Shown here one piece after another: positions 47,598-58,400 of a stretch of 64,000 bases of DNA. This DNA comes from Anthracocystis setariae (lineage: Eukaryota; Basidiomycota; Ustilaginomycetes; Ustilaginales; Ustilaginaceae), in NCBI GenBank assembly GCA_928724745.1, contig CAKMXJ010000003.1, positions 1,364,001 to 1,428,000 on the forward strand. The letters run 5' to 3'. The translations under genes and the position numbers were made by a program. Positions within the stretch are counted from its first letter, which is position 1. Every line of letters begins with the position of its first letter. The notes beneath the pieces were generated by a model. The model was not told the DNA's origin and ran no database searches. It saw only the letters and a program-made list of their open reading frames with translations.

Positions 47598-50012
47598 ATG
47601 GCCACCCTTCAACAGTCTTCCAATGGCTCCTACGCCACCACCAATGGAGCTGCCTCTTCCATCTCACCCATGGGTGAAGGTAGCGGCAGCCGCGATCGCA
47701 ACACCTTGATGGGTAGAAGACTCACCGCTACCAATCAAACCAACCGCAATACCAACCGATACTCTGTCACCGCCCTCTACTCGATGGCAGCAGAGCAGGA
47801 CGTCGAAGTAGAGGACGACCTCGCGCGCGCTCAGAAGCGATTGCGCGAACTCAAAGGTCGCATCTCGGCACAGTCCAAGAAAAATTTCGTTCTCGAAAGA
47901 GACGTCAGATATCTGGACAGTCGTATCGCCCTTCTCATCGCGAATCGCATGGCCCTCGATGAGCAAAGCGAAGTGGCCTCAACGCTCGAAGAGACCGATT
48001 CAGCCATTGTCAGCACCAGCTTGGACGACCGCAAGATGCAGCAGTACGGCAACTTGTTCTTCCTACTCCAGTCCGAGCCAAGGCATATCGCTGCGCTTTG
48101 TCGACTCGTCAGCTTAGCCGAAATCGACACCTTGCTCCAGACCGTCATGTTCACCCTGTACGGTAACCAGTACGAAAGCCGCGAAGAGCACTTGCTCCTC
48201 ACCATGTTCCAATCCGTCTTGTCCGCCCAGTTCGAAACGGCGACCGAATTCGGCTCGCTTCTCCGTGCCAACACGCCCGTTTCACGCATGATGACCACCT
48301 ACACTCGACGTGGCCCCGGTCAATCTTACCTCAAGAGCGTTCTTGCCGAGCGTATCAACAGCCTCATCGAGCACAAGGACCTCAACCTCGAAGTCAACCC
48401 GCTCAAAGTCTACGAACAGATGATCAACCAGATCGAAGAAGACACCGGTAGCCTCCCACCCAATCTTCCCCGCGGTGTTCCAGCCGAGGTCGCCGCTGAA
48501 AACGCCGATGTCCAGGCTATCATCGCGCCAAGGCTTACCATGCTCATGGAGATCGCCAACAGCTTCCTTCTGACCATCATCAACTCGATCGACGAGGTTC
48601 CTTACGGCATTCGTTGGATCTGCAAGCAGATTCGCAGTCTCACCAAGCGCAAGTATCCTGATGCCACCGAATTCGCTATTTGCTCGCTCATCGGTGGATT
48701 CTTCTTCCTGCGTTTCATCAACCCCGCCATCGTTACGCCCCAAGCGTACATGCTTGTCGATGGACCTCCCGCTAAGCATCCACGACGAACCCTCACCCTG
48801 ATTGCCAAGATGCTGCAAAACCTCGCCAACAAGCCATCCTACGCCAAGGAGCAGTACATGATGTCGCTCAATCCTTTCGTAGAGAACAACAAGACGCGCA
48901 TGAACGCCTTCCTTAACGCGCTTTGCGATGTTGGTGACTTTTACGAGACCCTCGAGATGGATCAGTACATGGCGCTATCGAAGAAAGATCTACAGATCCA
49001 GATCACGCTCAACGAGTTGTACAATACGCACTCACTTGTAGCGCAGCATCTCGACATTCTCGCACCTAACGACAAACATCACCTCCGCATCCTCATCGAT
49101 GAGCTCGGTGCTTCGCCAGGCCAGGTGCCACGCAAGGAAAACCGCACACTGGACTTGCCTCTGTTTTCGCGTTGGGAGACCCCGATCCAAGATCTCACAA
49201 CTGCCTTCATGTCGGAGAACAACGTCACACAGAACGACATCCTCTACATGGAGACCAAGTCGATCTTTGTTCAGCTTCTCCGATCCATCCCTACACTCGC
49301 CGAAAAACGACCGATCAACTTGCCGCAAATTGCCGAAAGGGCAGCCACTACCAAGGACGCAACACTTGTGCGAAAGGGGATCAAGGTCAAAGAGATGCTG
49401 CGCGAGCTCGAGGAGCTCAAGGTGGTCGACCGAAGAGACGGATACAGTCTCATGACGGACGAAGTGGCAACCGAGCTGACCCATCTCGGCAACATGCGCG
49501 ACAAGGTCATGCAGGAGATGCGCAGTCTTGAAGCTGTCTACAAGACGATTTGCGAGCACAACAACTACATGCGCAGTCAGCTCGACACCTACAAGAGCTA
49601 TCTGCAGAATGTTCGAATGACGAGCGGCAGCGCCAAGGACAAGAGTGCCGGTGGCGTCGGTGTCATCTCGGTCGGCGGAAAAGAAAAGAAGACGCCCAAA
49701 ACGCAGGCGCTTGGACCTTACCGATTCACTCATGCTCAGATGGAGAAGGACGGCATCATTGTTGAGAGCAACGTTCCCGACAACCGACGAGCAAACATCT
49801 TCTTCAACATCACCTCGCCCTCTCCGGGCACCTTTATCATTGCGCTGCACTACAAAGGCCGCGAGAAGGCCATCCTGGAAATGGATCTCAAGCTCGACGA
49901 CCTTCTCGAGAAGCAGAAGGATGATGTGCAGCTGCTCGACCTTGAGTACGTCCAACTCAATGTCTCCAAGATACTTCAGCTGCTCAACAAGACGTTCACC
50001 AAGCGACGATGA
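47598..50012 (+). CDS. Ras GTPase-activating protein (S. pombe Gap1/Sar1 type)
   Basis: An 804-aa RasGAP that would stimulate GTP hydrolysis by Ras and so damp Ras/cAMP and pheromone-MAPK signalling. A short Ser/Asn-rich N-terminus and a coiled coil (LARAQKRLRELKGRISAQSKK) precede the RasGAP domain. In that domain LLRANTPVSRMMTTY may supply the arginine finger and FLRFINPAIV (about residues 371-380) is the family signature. A RasGAP_C domain fills the C-terminal part (QALGPYRFTHAQMEKDGII onward). This order matches S. pombe Gap1/Sar1 and IQGAP-related proteins without calponin-homology or IQ motifs. I start at 47598 (MATLQQ) and not at the in-frame ATG at 47493, whose extension is not family-like. 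It converges with SWC4. Confidence 0.93.
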   Translation: MATLQQSSNGSYATTNGAASSISPMGEGSGSRDRNTLMGRRLTATNQTNRNTNRYSVTALYSMAAEQDVEVEDDLARAQKRLRELKGRISAQSKKNFVLERDVRYLDSRIALLIANRMALDEQSEVASTLEETDSAIVSTSLDDRKMQQYGNLFFLLQSEPRHIAALCRLVSLAEIDTLLQTVMFTLYGNQYESREEHLLLTMFQSVLSAQFETATEFGSLLRANTPVSRMMTTYTRRGPGQSYLKSVLAERINSLIEHKDLNLEVNPLKVYEQMINQIEEDTGSLPPNLPRGVPAEVAAENADVQAIIAPRLTMLMEIANSFLLTIINSIDEVPYGIRWICKQIRSLTKRKYPDATEFAICSLIGGFFFLRFINPAIVTPQAYMLVDGPPAKHPRRTLTLIAKMLQNLANKPSYAKEQYMMSLNPFVENNKTRMNAFLNALCDVGDFYETLEMDQYMALSKKDLQIQITLNELYNTHSLVAQHLDILAPNDKHHLRILIDELGASPGQVPRKENRTLDLPLFSRWETPIQDLTTAFMSENNVTQNDILYMETKSIFVQLLRSIPTLAEKRPINLPQIAERAATTKDATLVRKGIKVKEMLRELEELKVVDRRDGYSLMTDEVATELTHLGNMRDKVMQEMRSLEAVYKTICEHNNYMRSQLDTYKSYLQNVRMTSGSAKDKSAGGVGVISVGGKEKKTPKTQALGPYRFTHAQMEKDGIIVESNVPDNRRANIFFNITSPSPGTFIIALHYKGREKAILEMDLKLDDLLEKQKDDVQLLDLEYVQLNVSKILQLLNKTFTKRR

Positions 50013-50302
50013 TGTCGGGCCTCTGCTTCTAGATGTTGCTTTTTTACCCCTTGCCTCGGTGCTTCATTTATACCCTGAAACCTAATCTTGCAAATTCGAC
50101 CCGCACTCGTTCAGGTGACGGTGTCTCCTTTGTACTCGAGTTTCTTGCCATTGGTCTACTGCCTCATGTACCTCGATATGGAATCAAAAAAAAAAAAAAC
50201 TTGCAAACTTTTTGAGACTGCCCGTCGGACTGTGAAACTGTCATTGGTGTACAAGTACAGAGGGATCCGATGAGGGTGCATGCGAGTTGTGACCTATGAT
50301 GG
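50013..50302. other. Convergent 3' region
   Basis: This 290-bp spacer between the RasGAP and SWC4 stops includes a run of 14 A (50186-50199). It holds only the two 3' UTRs as far as I can see. Confidence 0.5.
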
Positions 50303-52123
50303 TTAGGACTTGTCTTCGGTCTTGATGGGTGGAATTGCGAAGTCTTTTTGTGTTTCTGAAGAGACTTGCTCGTTCTGATCTGTGCTTATTGGGACGACGC
50401 TGGTGAGACACTCTCGCTCGGAACCTTTGTCCTTTGTCTGCGTGGTGGCGAATGCGATCCTCTGTTTTGCGATTCTCAACTCGGCATTGACTCTGTCGAG
50501 TTGTTTCCTCATTTCCAAGCTGGTCGTCACGGCACCGATGAGGTTTTCCCACTTCTCGACGTTCTTAGCGGTGGGGAAGATGAGTTTGGCGCCGACGGGC
50601 GGTTGGCATTCGGCGAGCGTCTGTGTTGTTTTCAGCACGAGATTCGGTCGTGGTGCCAGCATGCGTGTCGAGCGCAGGTAGACACCGTGGCCCGAACTAG
50701 GATTCGACGGGTTCGTCGTCGTAGGCGGAAGCGTCGAAGCTGTGCCAATGAGATGGGCGTACGGTGGACGCGAAGAGCTCGGCGCTGCCGCCACCGAGCT
50801 CGCTGCACCACCCGCATTGGCTGCTGCCCCAGCCAACACATCGGTCGACAAAGATGCGTTGGAAGCGAACCGAACGATACACTGCATCTCGTCAAATTGC
50901 GCTTGCCGCAACTCTGCGCGCTGTTTCGAAGTAAGATTCGCGGACGGACGCGCTGGCGCAGCAGCCGTAGAGGTTGTTTCTTCTGCGCCAGGCGTCCCGG
51001 CATCCTCCACCTGTTGCAGTTTCCGTTTCTTGGCGTTCGCAGATCTTCCCTTTGCCGATGCATCCTCTTCCTGTCCCAATAGGCTTGTGATACCCGAGCC
51101 GGCAGCTGCAACTGCATGGGGGCTCGAGCTGGGAAGACTCTCCCACCCACCCAACAAGCGCAGAAGCTCTTCCCGCTCCGACGCATACTTGGCTTCGTTT
51201 TGCTCGATTCGGCGGATCTCGACATACAGTGCCTCTTCCTCGGCCAGTTGCTCCGGTGTGCGCGTGTAAAGACGCGCGACGGCTTTCTTGCGCTCGATCT
51301 CGCGCTGCTTGTCGAAGGCGTAGGTGCTGAGCAGCATTTGGCGCGTCTCAACATCGTCGCTCGAGATTCGCGAGCGGATGAGTCTTCGGCAGATGGCGTA
51401 GTAGCGCGCTTTGAGATCTTCCATACTCCTCTCCTTCGCCGAGGATAATGCCGAGGCGGTCGATCCGGCGAGATAGGAGGATTGCGCTGACGTCCAATCG
51501 TACCTGTCGTGGATGACGACGAATCGCAAATCATATGCAGCGCATAGGTCCATGAGATAATCGGTCTCTTCCTTTGTCCAATCGTCGTCCCTCAAATGCT
51601 GAATGTATTCGTCGTTCGAATAGCTGTAAACGCCTGAGTTAGTGTTGAACTCTGCGAAAGGGTACTTGGTCTCGACATCCTCCGTGCTGCTTGATCCATC
51701 CACCGGAACCCAATGATGAAGGATGAGTCCGTTGTTGATCTCGGGATGCTCCTCATCGATCTGCGTATCCTCTCTGGCAGCATTGAGGAACGGGGTCCAC
51801 TTCCATTGCCTCGCCTTCTCTTTACGGCGCTTGAATTTCGGTTTGAACAGGGCGCCAACCCCGGAAGCGGCTGTGCCGTCTGGGTTGAGACCATGGGCCA
51901 TGGCAAGAGTGGGTGCATTGTCGCCCAGAAGCGCGAAGAGTTCACGAGTCATACCATCATACTTGGGCTTTGGTCTCGATGACGATGTCGATGGGTGTGG
52001 ATTGTTGGAGCTGGAAGGTTTGCTCTTTCGCGACGATGACCCCGAGGCATGGGAAGAGGAGGACGGACGAGCGCCCGATCTCTCGGGAAGCGAGAGGATG
52101 TCTCGCACATCGTTGGATGTCAT
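50303..52123 (-). CDS. SWC4: SWC4/DMAP1, subunit of SWR1 and NuA4 chromatin complexes
   Basis: A 606-aa SWC4 ortholog, shared by the H2A.Z-exchange complex SWR1 and the NuA4 acetyltransferase. It starts MTSNDVRDILSLP, the family N-terminus. A Ser-rich linker, the segment RQWKWTPFLNAAR...LILHHWVPV and the SANT/Myb-like domain DDWTKEETDYLMDLCAAYDLRF (split here at about residues 178-200) follow, ending in FVVIHDRYDW. A long coiled coil comes next (KKAVARLYTRTPEQLAEEEALYVEIRRIEQNEAKY, given as a region near residues 275-315). The C-terminal half is Ala/Ser-rich with a conserved late block (YLRSTRM). The gene is divergently transcribed from SIN1. Confidence 0.93.
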   Translation of the reverse strand: MTSNDVRDILSLPERSGARPSSSSHASGSSSRKSKPSSSNNPHPSTSSSRPKPKYDGMTRELFALLGDNAPTLAMAHGLNPDGTAASGVGALFKPKFKRRKEKARQWKWTPFLNAAREDTQIDEEHPEINNGLILHHWVPVDGSSSTEDVETKYPFAEFNTNSGVYSYSNDEYIQHLRDDDWTKEETDYLMDLCAAYDLRFVVIHDRYDWTSAQSSYLAGSTASALSSAKERSMEDLKARYYAICRRLIRSRISSDDVETRQMLLSTYAFDKQREIERKKAVARLYTRTPEQLAEEEALYVEIRRIEQNEAKYASEREELLRLLGGWESLPSSSPHAVAAAGSGITSLLGQEEDASAKGRSANAKKRKLQQVEDAGTPGAEETTSTAAAPARPSANLTSKQRAELRQAQFDEMQCIVRFASNASLSTDVLAGAAANAGGAASSVAAAPSSSRPPYAHLIGTASTLPPTTTNPSNPSSGHGVYLRSTRMLAPRPNLVLKTTQTLAECQPPVGAKLIFPTAKNVEKWENLIGAVTTSLEMRKQLDRVNAELRIAKQRIAFATTQTKDKGSERECLTSVVPISTDQNEQVSSETQKDFAIPPIKTEDKS

Positions 52124-52571
52124 CGCGTCTTTCCCTTTTGCGCGGATGAGATACCTGAGGGATGGCGACGGCCGACAGACGCTGCTTTGATGGTGGAGAG
52201 AAAGATACGAGAAGCTGCACTTGTTCGCGTTTGACTACGCCCACTCTCAAAATTGAAGCATGGATGTCGGAAATGAGAATCTCACATATGTGGAAGGAAA
52301 AGCACCAAGTGGAGGCTCGGATGTGGGACAAGTGTTTGCTCGCACGGCTCCCCAACAAGGGTCCATGCTTCCCGAGCTTCCTCGCCATCGTGACTAATCG
52401 TTGTACACTTGGCCCTTACAGCCAATCCTAGGCTTTCACCCGCTCGCCACCCTCGGATCGGGTCTCCTTTCCAGTTACAGCTGGAAACCGCACAAGTGTT
52501 CTTTTCACCATTCAAATAGGCGAGCAACTCTTCAAAGGGATGCTGGCGCCCAGCCATCGACGAAGCTGATC
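52124..52571. other. Shared divergent promoter, SWC4/SIN1
   Basis: Only 448 bp separate the ATGs of the two divergent genes, so the promoter elements of a chromatin-complex subunit and a TORC2 subunit must overlap here. No TATA box is evident. Confidence 0.6.
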
Positions 52572-55406
52572 ATGTCGCTCATCGTGGATCCCGACCATCT
52601 GATCCATTCGCTGCGGCTGGCGTATCTCAAGCGGATAGACGATCACTACGGGCCAAGAATCATCACATTTCCATCGATCGTCTCAAGCCAGCAAGATGTC
52701 GCAAGCGCAAGCACGCAAGATGTGGGCCTATCAGTGTCGACATCGTCATCTTCAGCCTCCTTCTTTGGCTCTACTTCGACAAGTACAGTGCGAGAACGAG
52801 ACGATAGCCGGCTTACGCCATATTCTTCCACCTACAGCGTGTTTGATGCCGACTCCCATGTTACAATAGCCAAATTGACAGATCCTACTCGTCATCCAGA
52901 GCTAGCCACCATCTACTCCCCTGTGCCGACGGTTGGAGACTCTGGACCCTTTGGAGGACTACGGATCAAAGGCGAAAGCAGCGGTCGAAAACCAGATGCT
53001 GATGCGTCCGCAAGCAATCCCGGTAGTCTCAAGTACACTCAGACGATCTATGGACCAGGGCGAAGTGGCGCTCTTGGTATGCGAGTCAACGGCCGCAGAG
53101 CTAGCAAGCGCGTGAGTATCAGTGCTGCAAACTCCCCCGCACCACCGTCAGCTGACAAGGGGGGACAACCTCCATTCGAGCCGAACGAGCTAGAAAATCC
53201 CTCAGCTGTGACCCGTTCCAACGCAGAGGAGCCACCTGAACCTCAACCTGGTTCTCCAGAGGATAAGACTGGACAGCAATCAGGAGCCTTGGATCCGGCC
53301 TTTGCAGAAGAAAAGGAGACGGTGATGGGAAAACGTGTCAACTTCGTCAGCTCCCGTGGTGATGCCGAGCCCAACACTTTGGGGCCATATCTGGATGCCG
53401 AGCCTTCATCGGAGGGTCAGTCAGTGTCTCCGCGACCTCGTGGCGGCACCACCAGCCGCCATGGATCCATATATGCCGAAAGCTCCACCGAGTCCAATGC
53501 AGCCCTATCGAGTCTCGGATCGGCGGGCTCGCTGCAAGATGGTAGCCTAGGACTGACAACCATCAATGCTGCTATCACAGGTGGGTCGCATTCGCCGCAC
53601 TCCTCAGCAAGTCAAAGCATGAATCCCGCACTCGCGGTCGGATCTTCTCCCGTACGCACTCGCCAAGCAGTGCCGCCACTCGGGAACATCCCTGCTCTGC
53701 CGTCACCCCCAAAGACATCAACTGTCGGCATCGACGATAGCGAGGACAACAACAACCTTGACAAGGCGCTTCATCCGACCAAGTCAAAGCGTCGCCATAG
53801 CCGTCGAGTCAGTCAGCCTGGAAGCTCACGCTTATCGGCTCAGTCTGACTACTTTACCTCGATCCGTGTCAGTCGAAGCCAGCTGGAAGCTCAACATGCG
53901 AGCCGACCGAAAGCATCGGGGCTCACCGCGCTGCTGCAGAAGCAAGAGTCAGGGCCCGAGAACCCTTTCGCTGCTTTCTACGCTGGGATTGCCGGCCGAG
54001 CAGCTGCGGTGCCGAGCATGACCGTGGACATCTATTTCCCATGGGCGGAGAGCAGGCAGCCCGCGCCGTCGTTGCCACCGGTGAGCGGCGCCATTTCGGC
54101 TCATCCCAAGACCAAATCGATGAAGCTCAACGTCCGCAAGGATGCCACAATGGAAGAGGTCATAGGCTACGGTCTCTATTGCTATATCGAGGAAAAGTGG
54201 AAACCCGAGCTCGATCAACCTGAATCATCAAGATCAGACAGCGAACGTGAGGCGAGACTGTCCACCATTGGATGGACGCTCATGATCGTGGAAGACGGCG
54301 AGGTGGACGATGACTTTCCTGCCATTGATCAAAGCTTACTGCTTGGTAAGTTTGGCGGTGACGAGTTCGCTATTTGCGAGGCCACGCCAAATCAGATCAA
54401 GCAGCATCGTGACGTTCACGGCACCATTGCAAGGAGGACCATTCGTGCGCCCACTTCGTCCAAGACGAAAGCCGGCCCGGCAGACTCCGTCGCCGCCGGC
54501 TCTGGCGTGGATGCAGCGCAAGGTACGCTTGGCGTCGGAATCAAGAGCGGCGTGGGCGCCGTATCGGGCAATCCTGCCCTTGCAAGCCGGCTAGGTGTTC
54601 CTGGAGCAGCAAATCAGGTCTCTGCTGGCTCAGTTGTCAATATTCAAGGCACTCCCATCTTTGCATCTGGGGCGCTATCGCGAAGCGCGCTGGGGTCTTC
54701 GTCTCAATCCATCTTCCTACGCGTGCTGGTGACGCCCAACCCCGAGGTGCGATACAAAACAACGCTACAGGTTCCTTCGGACATGTATCTGGCCGACGTC
54801 CTCGAGATGATCTGTCGAAAGAGGCATCTTTCCAACGTCGACGAGTGGGCACTGCTCGTACCGGACAAAAGCATTGTAGTTCCTCTCGATCGAACAGTGG
54901 AATCGCTACAAGGAAATCATGACCTGGCTCTTGTGCGCCGGTCAAGTCTCGGGGCGTTGGGCGGAGCTGGGGCGCTGAGCAGCTCTTCGACGAATCCGAA
55001 CGCATCCATCTTCAAACGGTACTCGGCTAACTCGGATCCAAATGCGCCTTTGGGACAGCCGAAGTATACGAAAGCGCTGGATATTGCTGCAGCTTACAAA
55101 AGCTACACGGTGTACCGCAAGTCTCCGATGTTCGGTGGCCGACACAACGAACGCAGTCTTACTTTGGACGGCGACTGGCTGCATATCATGCCGACGGACA
55201 TGAAGACGTTTGGCAAGGCGGCGTCATTCCACGTCTCGAGCGTGGTTGCTTGCAAGCTATCAAGCAAACTCGCCAATGGCTTCAAGTTGGTGGTCTGGCG
55301 GGAGAGCCCAAGGGATACGAAGCGGTATGACTTTGAAGCCGATTCTGCAAGGATAGCGGCGGAAATTGTGCGGGAAATCAACTTACTAAGAAGCCAGAAT
55401 TCGTAG
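52572..55406 (+). CDS. TORC2 subunit SIN1/AVO1
   Basis: A 944-aa SIN1-family protein, the substrate-recognition subunit of TORC2 at the plasma membrane. The order is complete. A conserved N-terminus (MSLIVDPDHLIHSLRLAYLK) comes first, then a long Ser-rich linker. The CRIM domain spans about residues 450-613 (TVDIYFPWAESR, MEEVIGYGLYCYIEEKW, GWTLMIVEDGEVDDDFPAID, FAICEA). A Ras-binding-like domain lies at about 714-792, and a C-terminal PH domain at about 843-943 (YKSYTVYRKSPMFGGRHE-type start, ending ADSARIAAEIVREINLL). The start at 52572 is set by the conserved first residues; the frame upstream to 52401 is not conserved. Confidence 0.94.
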   Translation: MSLIVDPDHLIHSLRLAYLKRIDDHYGPRIITFPSIVSSQQDVASASTQDVGLSVSTSSSSASFFGSTSTSTVRERDDSRLTPYSSTYSVFDADSHVTIAKLTDPTRHPELATIYSPVPTVGDSGPFGGLRIKGESSGRKPDADASASNPGSLKYTQTIYGPGRSGALGMRVNGRRASKRVSISAANSPAPPSADKGGQPPFEPNELENPSAVTRSNAEEPPEPQPGSPEDKTGQQSGALDPAFAEEKETVMGKRVNFVSSRGDAEPNTLGPYLDAEPSSEGQSVSPRPRGGTTSRHGSIYAESSTESNAALSSLGSAGSLQDGSLGLTTINAAITGGSHSPHSSASQSMNPALAVGSSPVRTRQAVPPLGNIPALPSPPKTSTVGIDDSEDNNNLDKALHPTKSKRRHSRRVSQPGSSRLSAQSDYFTSIRVSRSQLEAQHASRPKASGLTALLQKQESGPENPFAAFYAGIAGRAAAVPSMTVDIYFPWAESRQPAPSLPPVSGAISAHPKTKSMKLNVRKDATMEEVIGYGLYCYIEEKWKPELDQPESSRSDSEREARLSTIGWTLMIVEDGEVDDDFPAIDQSLLLGKFGGDEFAICEATPNQIKQHRDVHGTIARRTIRAPTSSKTKAGPADSVAAGSGVDAAQGTLGVGIKSGVGAVSGNPALASRLGVPGAANQVSAGSVVNIQGTPIFASGALSRSALGSSSQSIFLRVLVTPNPEVRYKTTLQVPSDMYLADVLEMICRKRHLSNVDEWALLVPDKSIVVPLDRTVESLQGNHDLALVRRSSLGALGGAGALSSSSTNPNASIFKRYSANSDPNAPLGQPKYTKALDIAAAYKSYTVYRKSPMFGGRHNERSLTLDGDWLHIMPTDMKTFGKAASFHVSSVVACKLSSKLANGFKLVVWRESPRDTKRYDFEADSARIAAEIVREINLLRSQNS

Positions 55407-58400
55407 CGCACGAGGTAGCGACGTGGAAATTCGGAGTCCGCCGGTCCAGTAACCCCTGTCTTTCGCTGTTTCGAACTTTGCGTTTCTCGAACTGGCTTTC
55501 CTACACCTTGGCCAGATCGTAACAATTATGCTGGGGTTCGGAATCAAGCTTCGGGCTTCGGTCAGGATCGAGCACGGCTATGTATTCTAATTCAAGCGTC
55601 TTGTGTCATCAAAGCTGAGCGATTGGAGCAACGGGATGAGAACGTGAACCACGGCTAGATCCTGTCGCAGACGGTCTTTGATCGGTACGAGCGAATTCTT
55701 ACGTGTGAAGTCAGACTCAAGGGTCAAGGGCAAGTCGGATAGTGTAGCATTCTTGGAAAGGATGGTCAGTGCTACCGATCAGTTGGAAGGGGTGCGAACG
55801 CGCCAAGCAAAGTAGCATTGCGTTGCCGAGGAACAACATCAGACGACTATACTGTACTGGGGAGCAGACTCATCCTCATAATGGAACATCTCGTCCGGTG
55901 GCGATCGTGAGAACGAAGAAGAATGGATGGTTCCAGGTTCGACGAACGTGCACATTGAAACAATCGCAACTGATTCGTGCGAAGTCCGGTAAAAGAAAAG
56001 GATGCACGTTTTGCATGCTGAAATCCATGCGTAATTGCAAGCGAGACTTGCAAGCACACCGTTCGACGGCGGTCTTCTGAGGTTGGTCAGCCATGAATGT
56101 GGGCCTCTAGCGCAGGTCAATGGCAGCAACGCTATGCTGTTTGTCTGGCACCGCAACTACCTGCTGTTGATTCACGCTAAAGCACCACTACACCGGAACG
56201 CTTTAGTCGCATGTTTGCTGGAATCGACGTGCTTTTCGGCACCCTACCGCTTATCCTCGTATGAATGACAGTGACATCGATTCAGTCAAAGATGTCAAAG
56301 ACTCGCAAGGTCCGGATTTTGGGGTCGACAAGGGTAGATTGGCAGCTGAACGAACCTAAATTGAAGCTCGAGATGTTGGCGGCAACCCAGAAGCAAATAT
56401 TGGTGTCGGACCTACAGTAGTAGAGGTGTATGTCTCAGTTGTGGGTTCTGACAGACGTCGCTTTTGGCAGGTGCCAGACATGCATGCGTATGCAGCACCA
56501 AGCGACTGAAAATTCGTCGCCTGCACGATAAAGCGGAAAAAAAAAAAGGTCGAGCCTCGATTCCACCTTCTCCACAGGAGATGAGATATCAATGGATCGA
56601 AGGGCATCCTCACTCTCAGCGACATTAACAGTATCGATAGATTGTGGGCTCACATCTTCTCTTCACATGCCATGGAGTTCATGTGACGGTTCAAAAGTGA
56701 CTCGTTTCTGTGACTTGTTCTGGGTGCGGCGCGGAAGCGTTTCAAGAAGATCGCTCAAGCTGGAAGGATTTGTCTCTTGGTCTCGCACAATTCTATGCTG
56801 GTGACGGGAAAGAAGTGATGATTGTGACTGTGACAGGCGCACTGATAAACGAAATCTAACTCTGATTTGTATCGCTGTTAAGCTGCATTCTATCGCTGTT
56901 TGCGGCAAGCGTCGAGAACAAATGAAGTTGATTGATTGATCGATTGTTAGAAGTGGTGATCAAGGCATCCGGCGGATAGAACGGCGAGGCATGCTAGACT
57001 CCTTTCGCCCTTTCTGCTAAGCCGCAAGCCAGGTTGAATCTGGTCGCATCGCTGCGATTCGCTACAAGACGGAGCTAAGAAGGTGCTAGCGAGCGGCTAG
57101 GTCAGTCGACACAAAACGAAGCGAACGGATGCGAGCCTGATTTTTCATCAAATCCTGTGCACTAGCCCTTGGTGCATGCGGCTGCAACGGTTGCAAGTGA
57201 GGAAGGCTCGAGACAATCTGCTGATTTGGCCACCAGCAGTTGTTCACCTCGAGCCGATTTTGAATGAATGAATGAAGGGTCCAAACGTGCACGCACGCAC
57301 GCACGCCCCTCCCCCTCCCTCGATCCACCGCGAGCAGCCACAGTGAAAGCCACCCACCCATCCGCCTTTCAATACAGTAATTGGAGAAATTCGATTTTGG
57401 ATTTTTTGAAAGTTCGCCACGAAGCATCTACAAGCACAGTTCAGGCCTATACTGTCAATCGGAAGCTGCGATCTCGAGTTGCTTGCCCCGAACGCCTGCA
57501 TGAAGATACCTGTGCATGTCGTCACCAAGCTTTTGGTTACAGTACATGCATGTACTGTGCAGTGCAAAACGTCCGACATGATGCGTGCAGAATCTCACTG
57601 CAGCTGAAATCGTGACGCTCGAAAAGCGTTTCTGCTCATCGACACATCAGCCGATTCGTGTTCCATTGCGCCCGCTGTTGCGCCCAGCCAGCTTTCGGCT
57701 CCTGTTGTCTCGCTTGGTGAGTTTGACAGCCACGGCGAAACGGCAGTGATCAAGATTTCAGGTTCATGGTTCATCACCGTGCCGTACAGTGCTGTAGTGC
57801 TGCTGTCCAGCTGTGGTGCCATTGCCTGGCGCTGTGGCCCGGGGCAGCATTTCAAGTTGGATGGGCGATACGCAGGCTCGTAACTTTAGGTCGTTTGTGT
57901 TCGCCGCATCGCGTTCTAGAGCCTGATTCACTTGTAAGCGATGCTCTAACCCTGATCCTTGCACCCAAACCAAGGCCCACCACAACCTGCCCTTTCTGTA
58001 ACTACTCTGGCTTTTCTCTACTTGGGCTTGACGCCAAAATCGATCGGTTCCTTTACACTAGGCTTGACTGACATGCCTGTGGACAAGCAGCAAGCAGGGC
58101 TGCCAAGGTTGAATTTACCGGTCTCCAGCTGCAGCTATTGCTTGTGAAAAGCTTACCTCCCACCTACTGAAGCACTGAGCGCTCTAGCAACCCGACGCTC
58201 GATGTCAAGGCAGCGTTGAAACACCTTCCGAAGCTATGCAGACACGGGCCCTATGACTGCCATCAAGGAAGCAAGGGCAGTTGAAAGCTCTTGCGATCAG
58301 CATGCTGCAAGCCAAGAATGGAACAGGGCAAAAGCCAAAGGGCAAGCCCAAGGCGAAAAGCGATGCGATTGAGCCAGCTAAACAAGCTGGGCAAGGTGCA

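Noticed and set aside
57262..57306. GAAT and GCAC tandem tracts as a CRISPR-like or regulatory array
   Set aside because: They are simple microsatellites with no spacers, in a eukaryotic genome.
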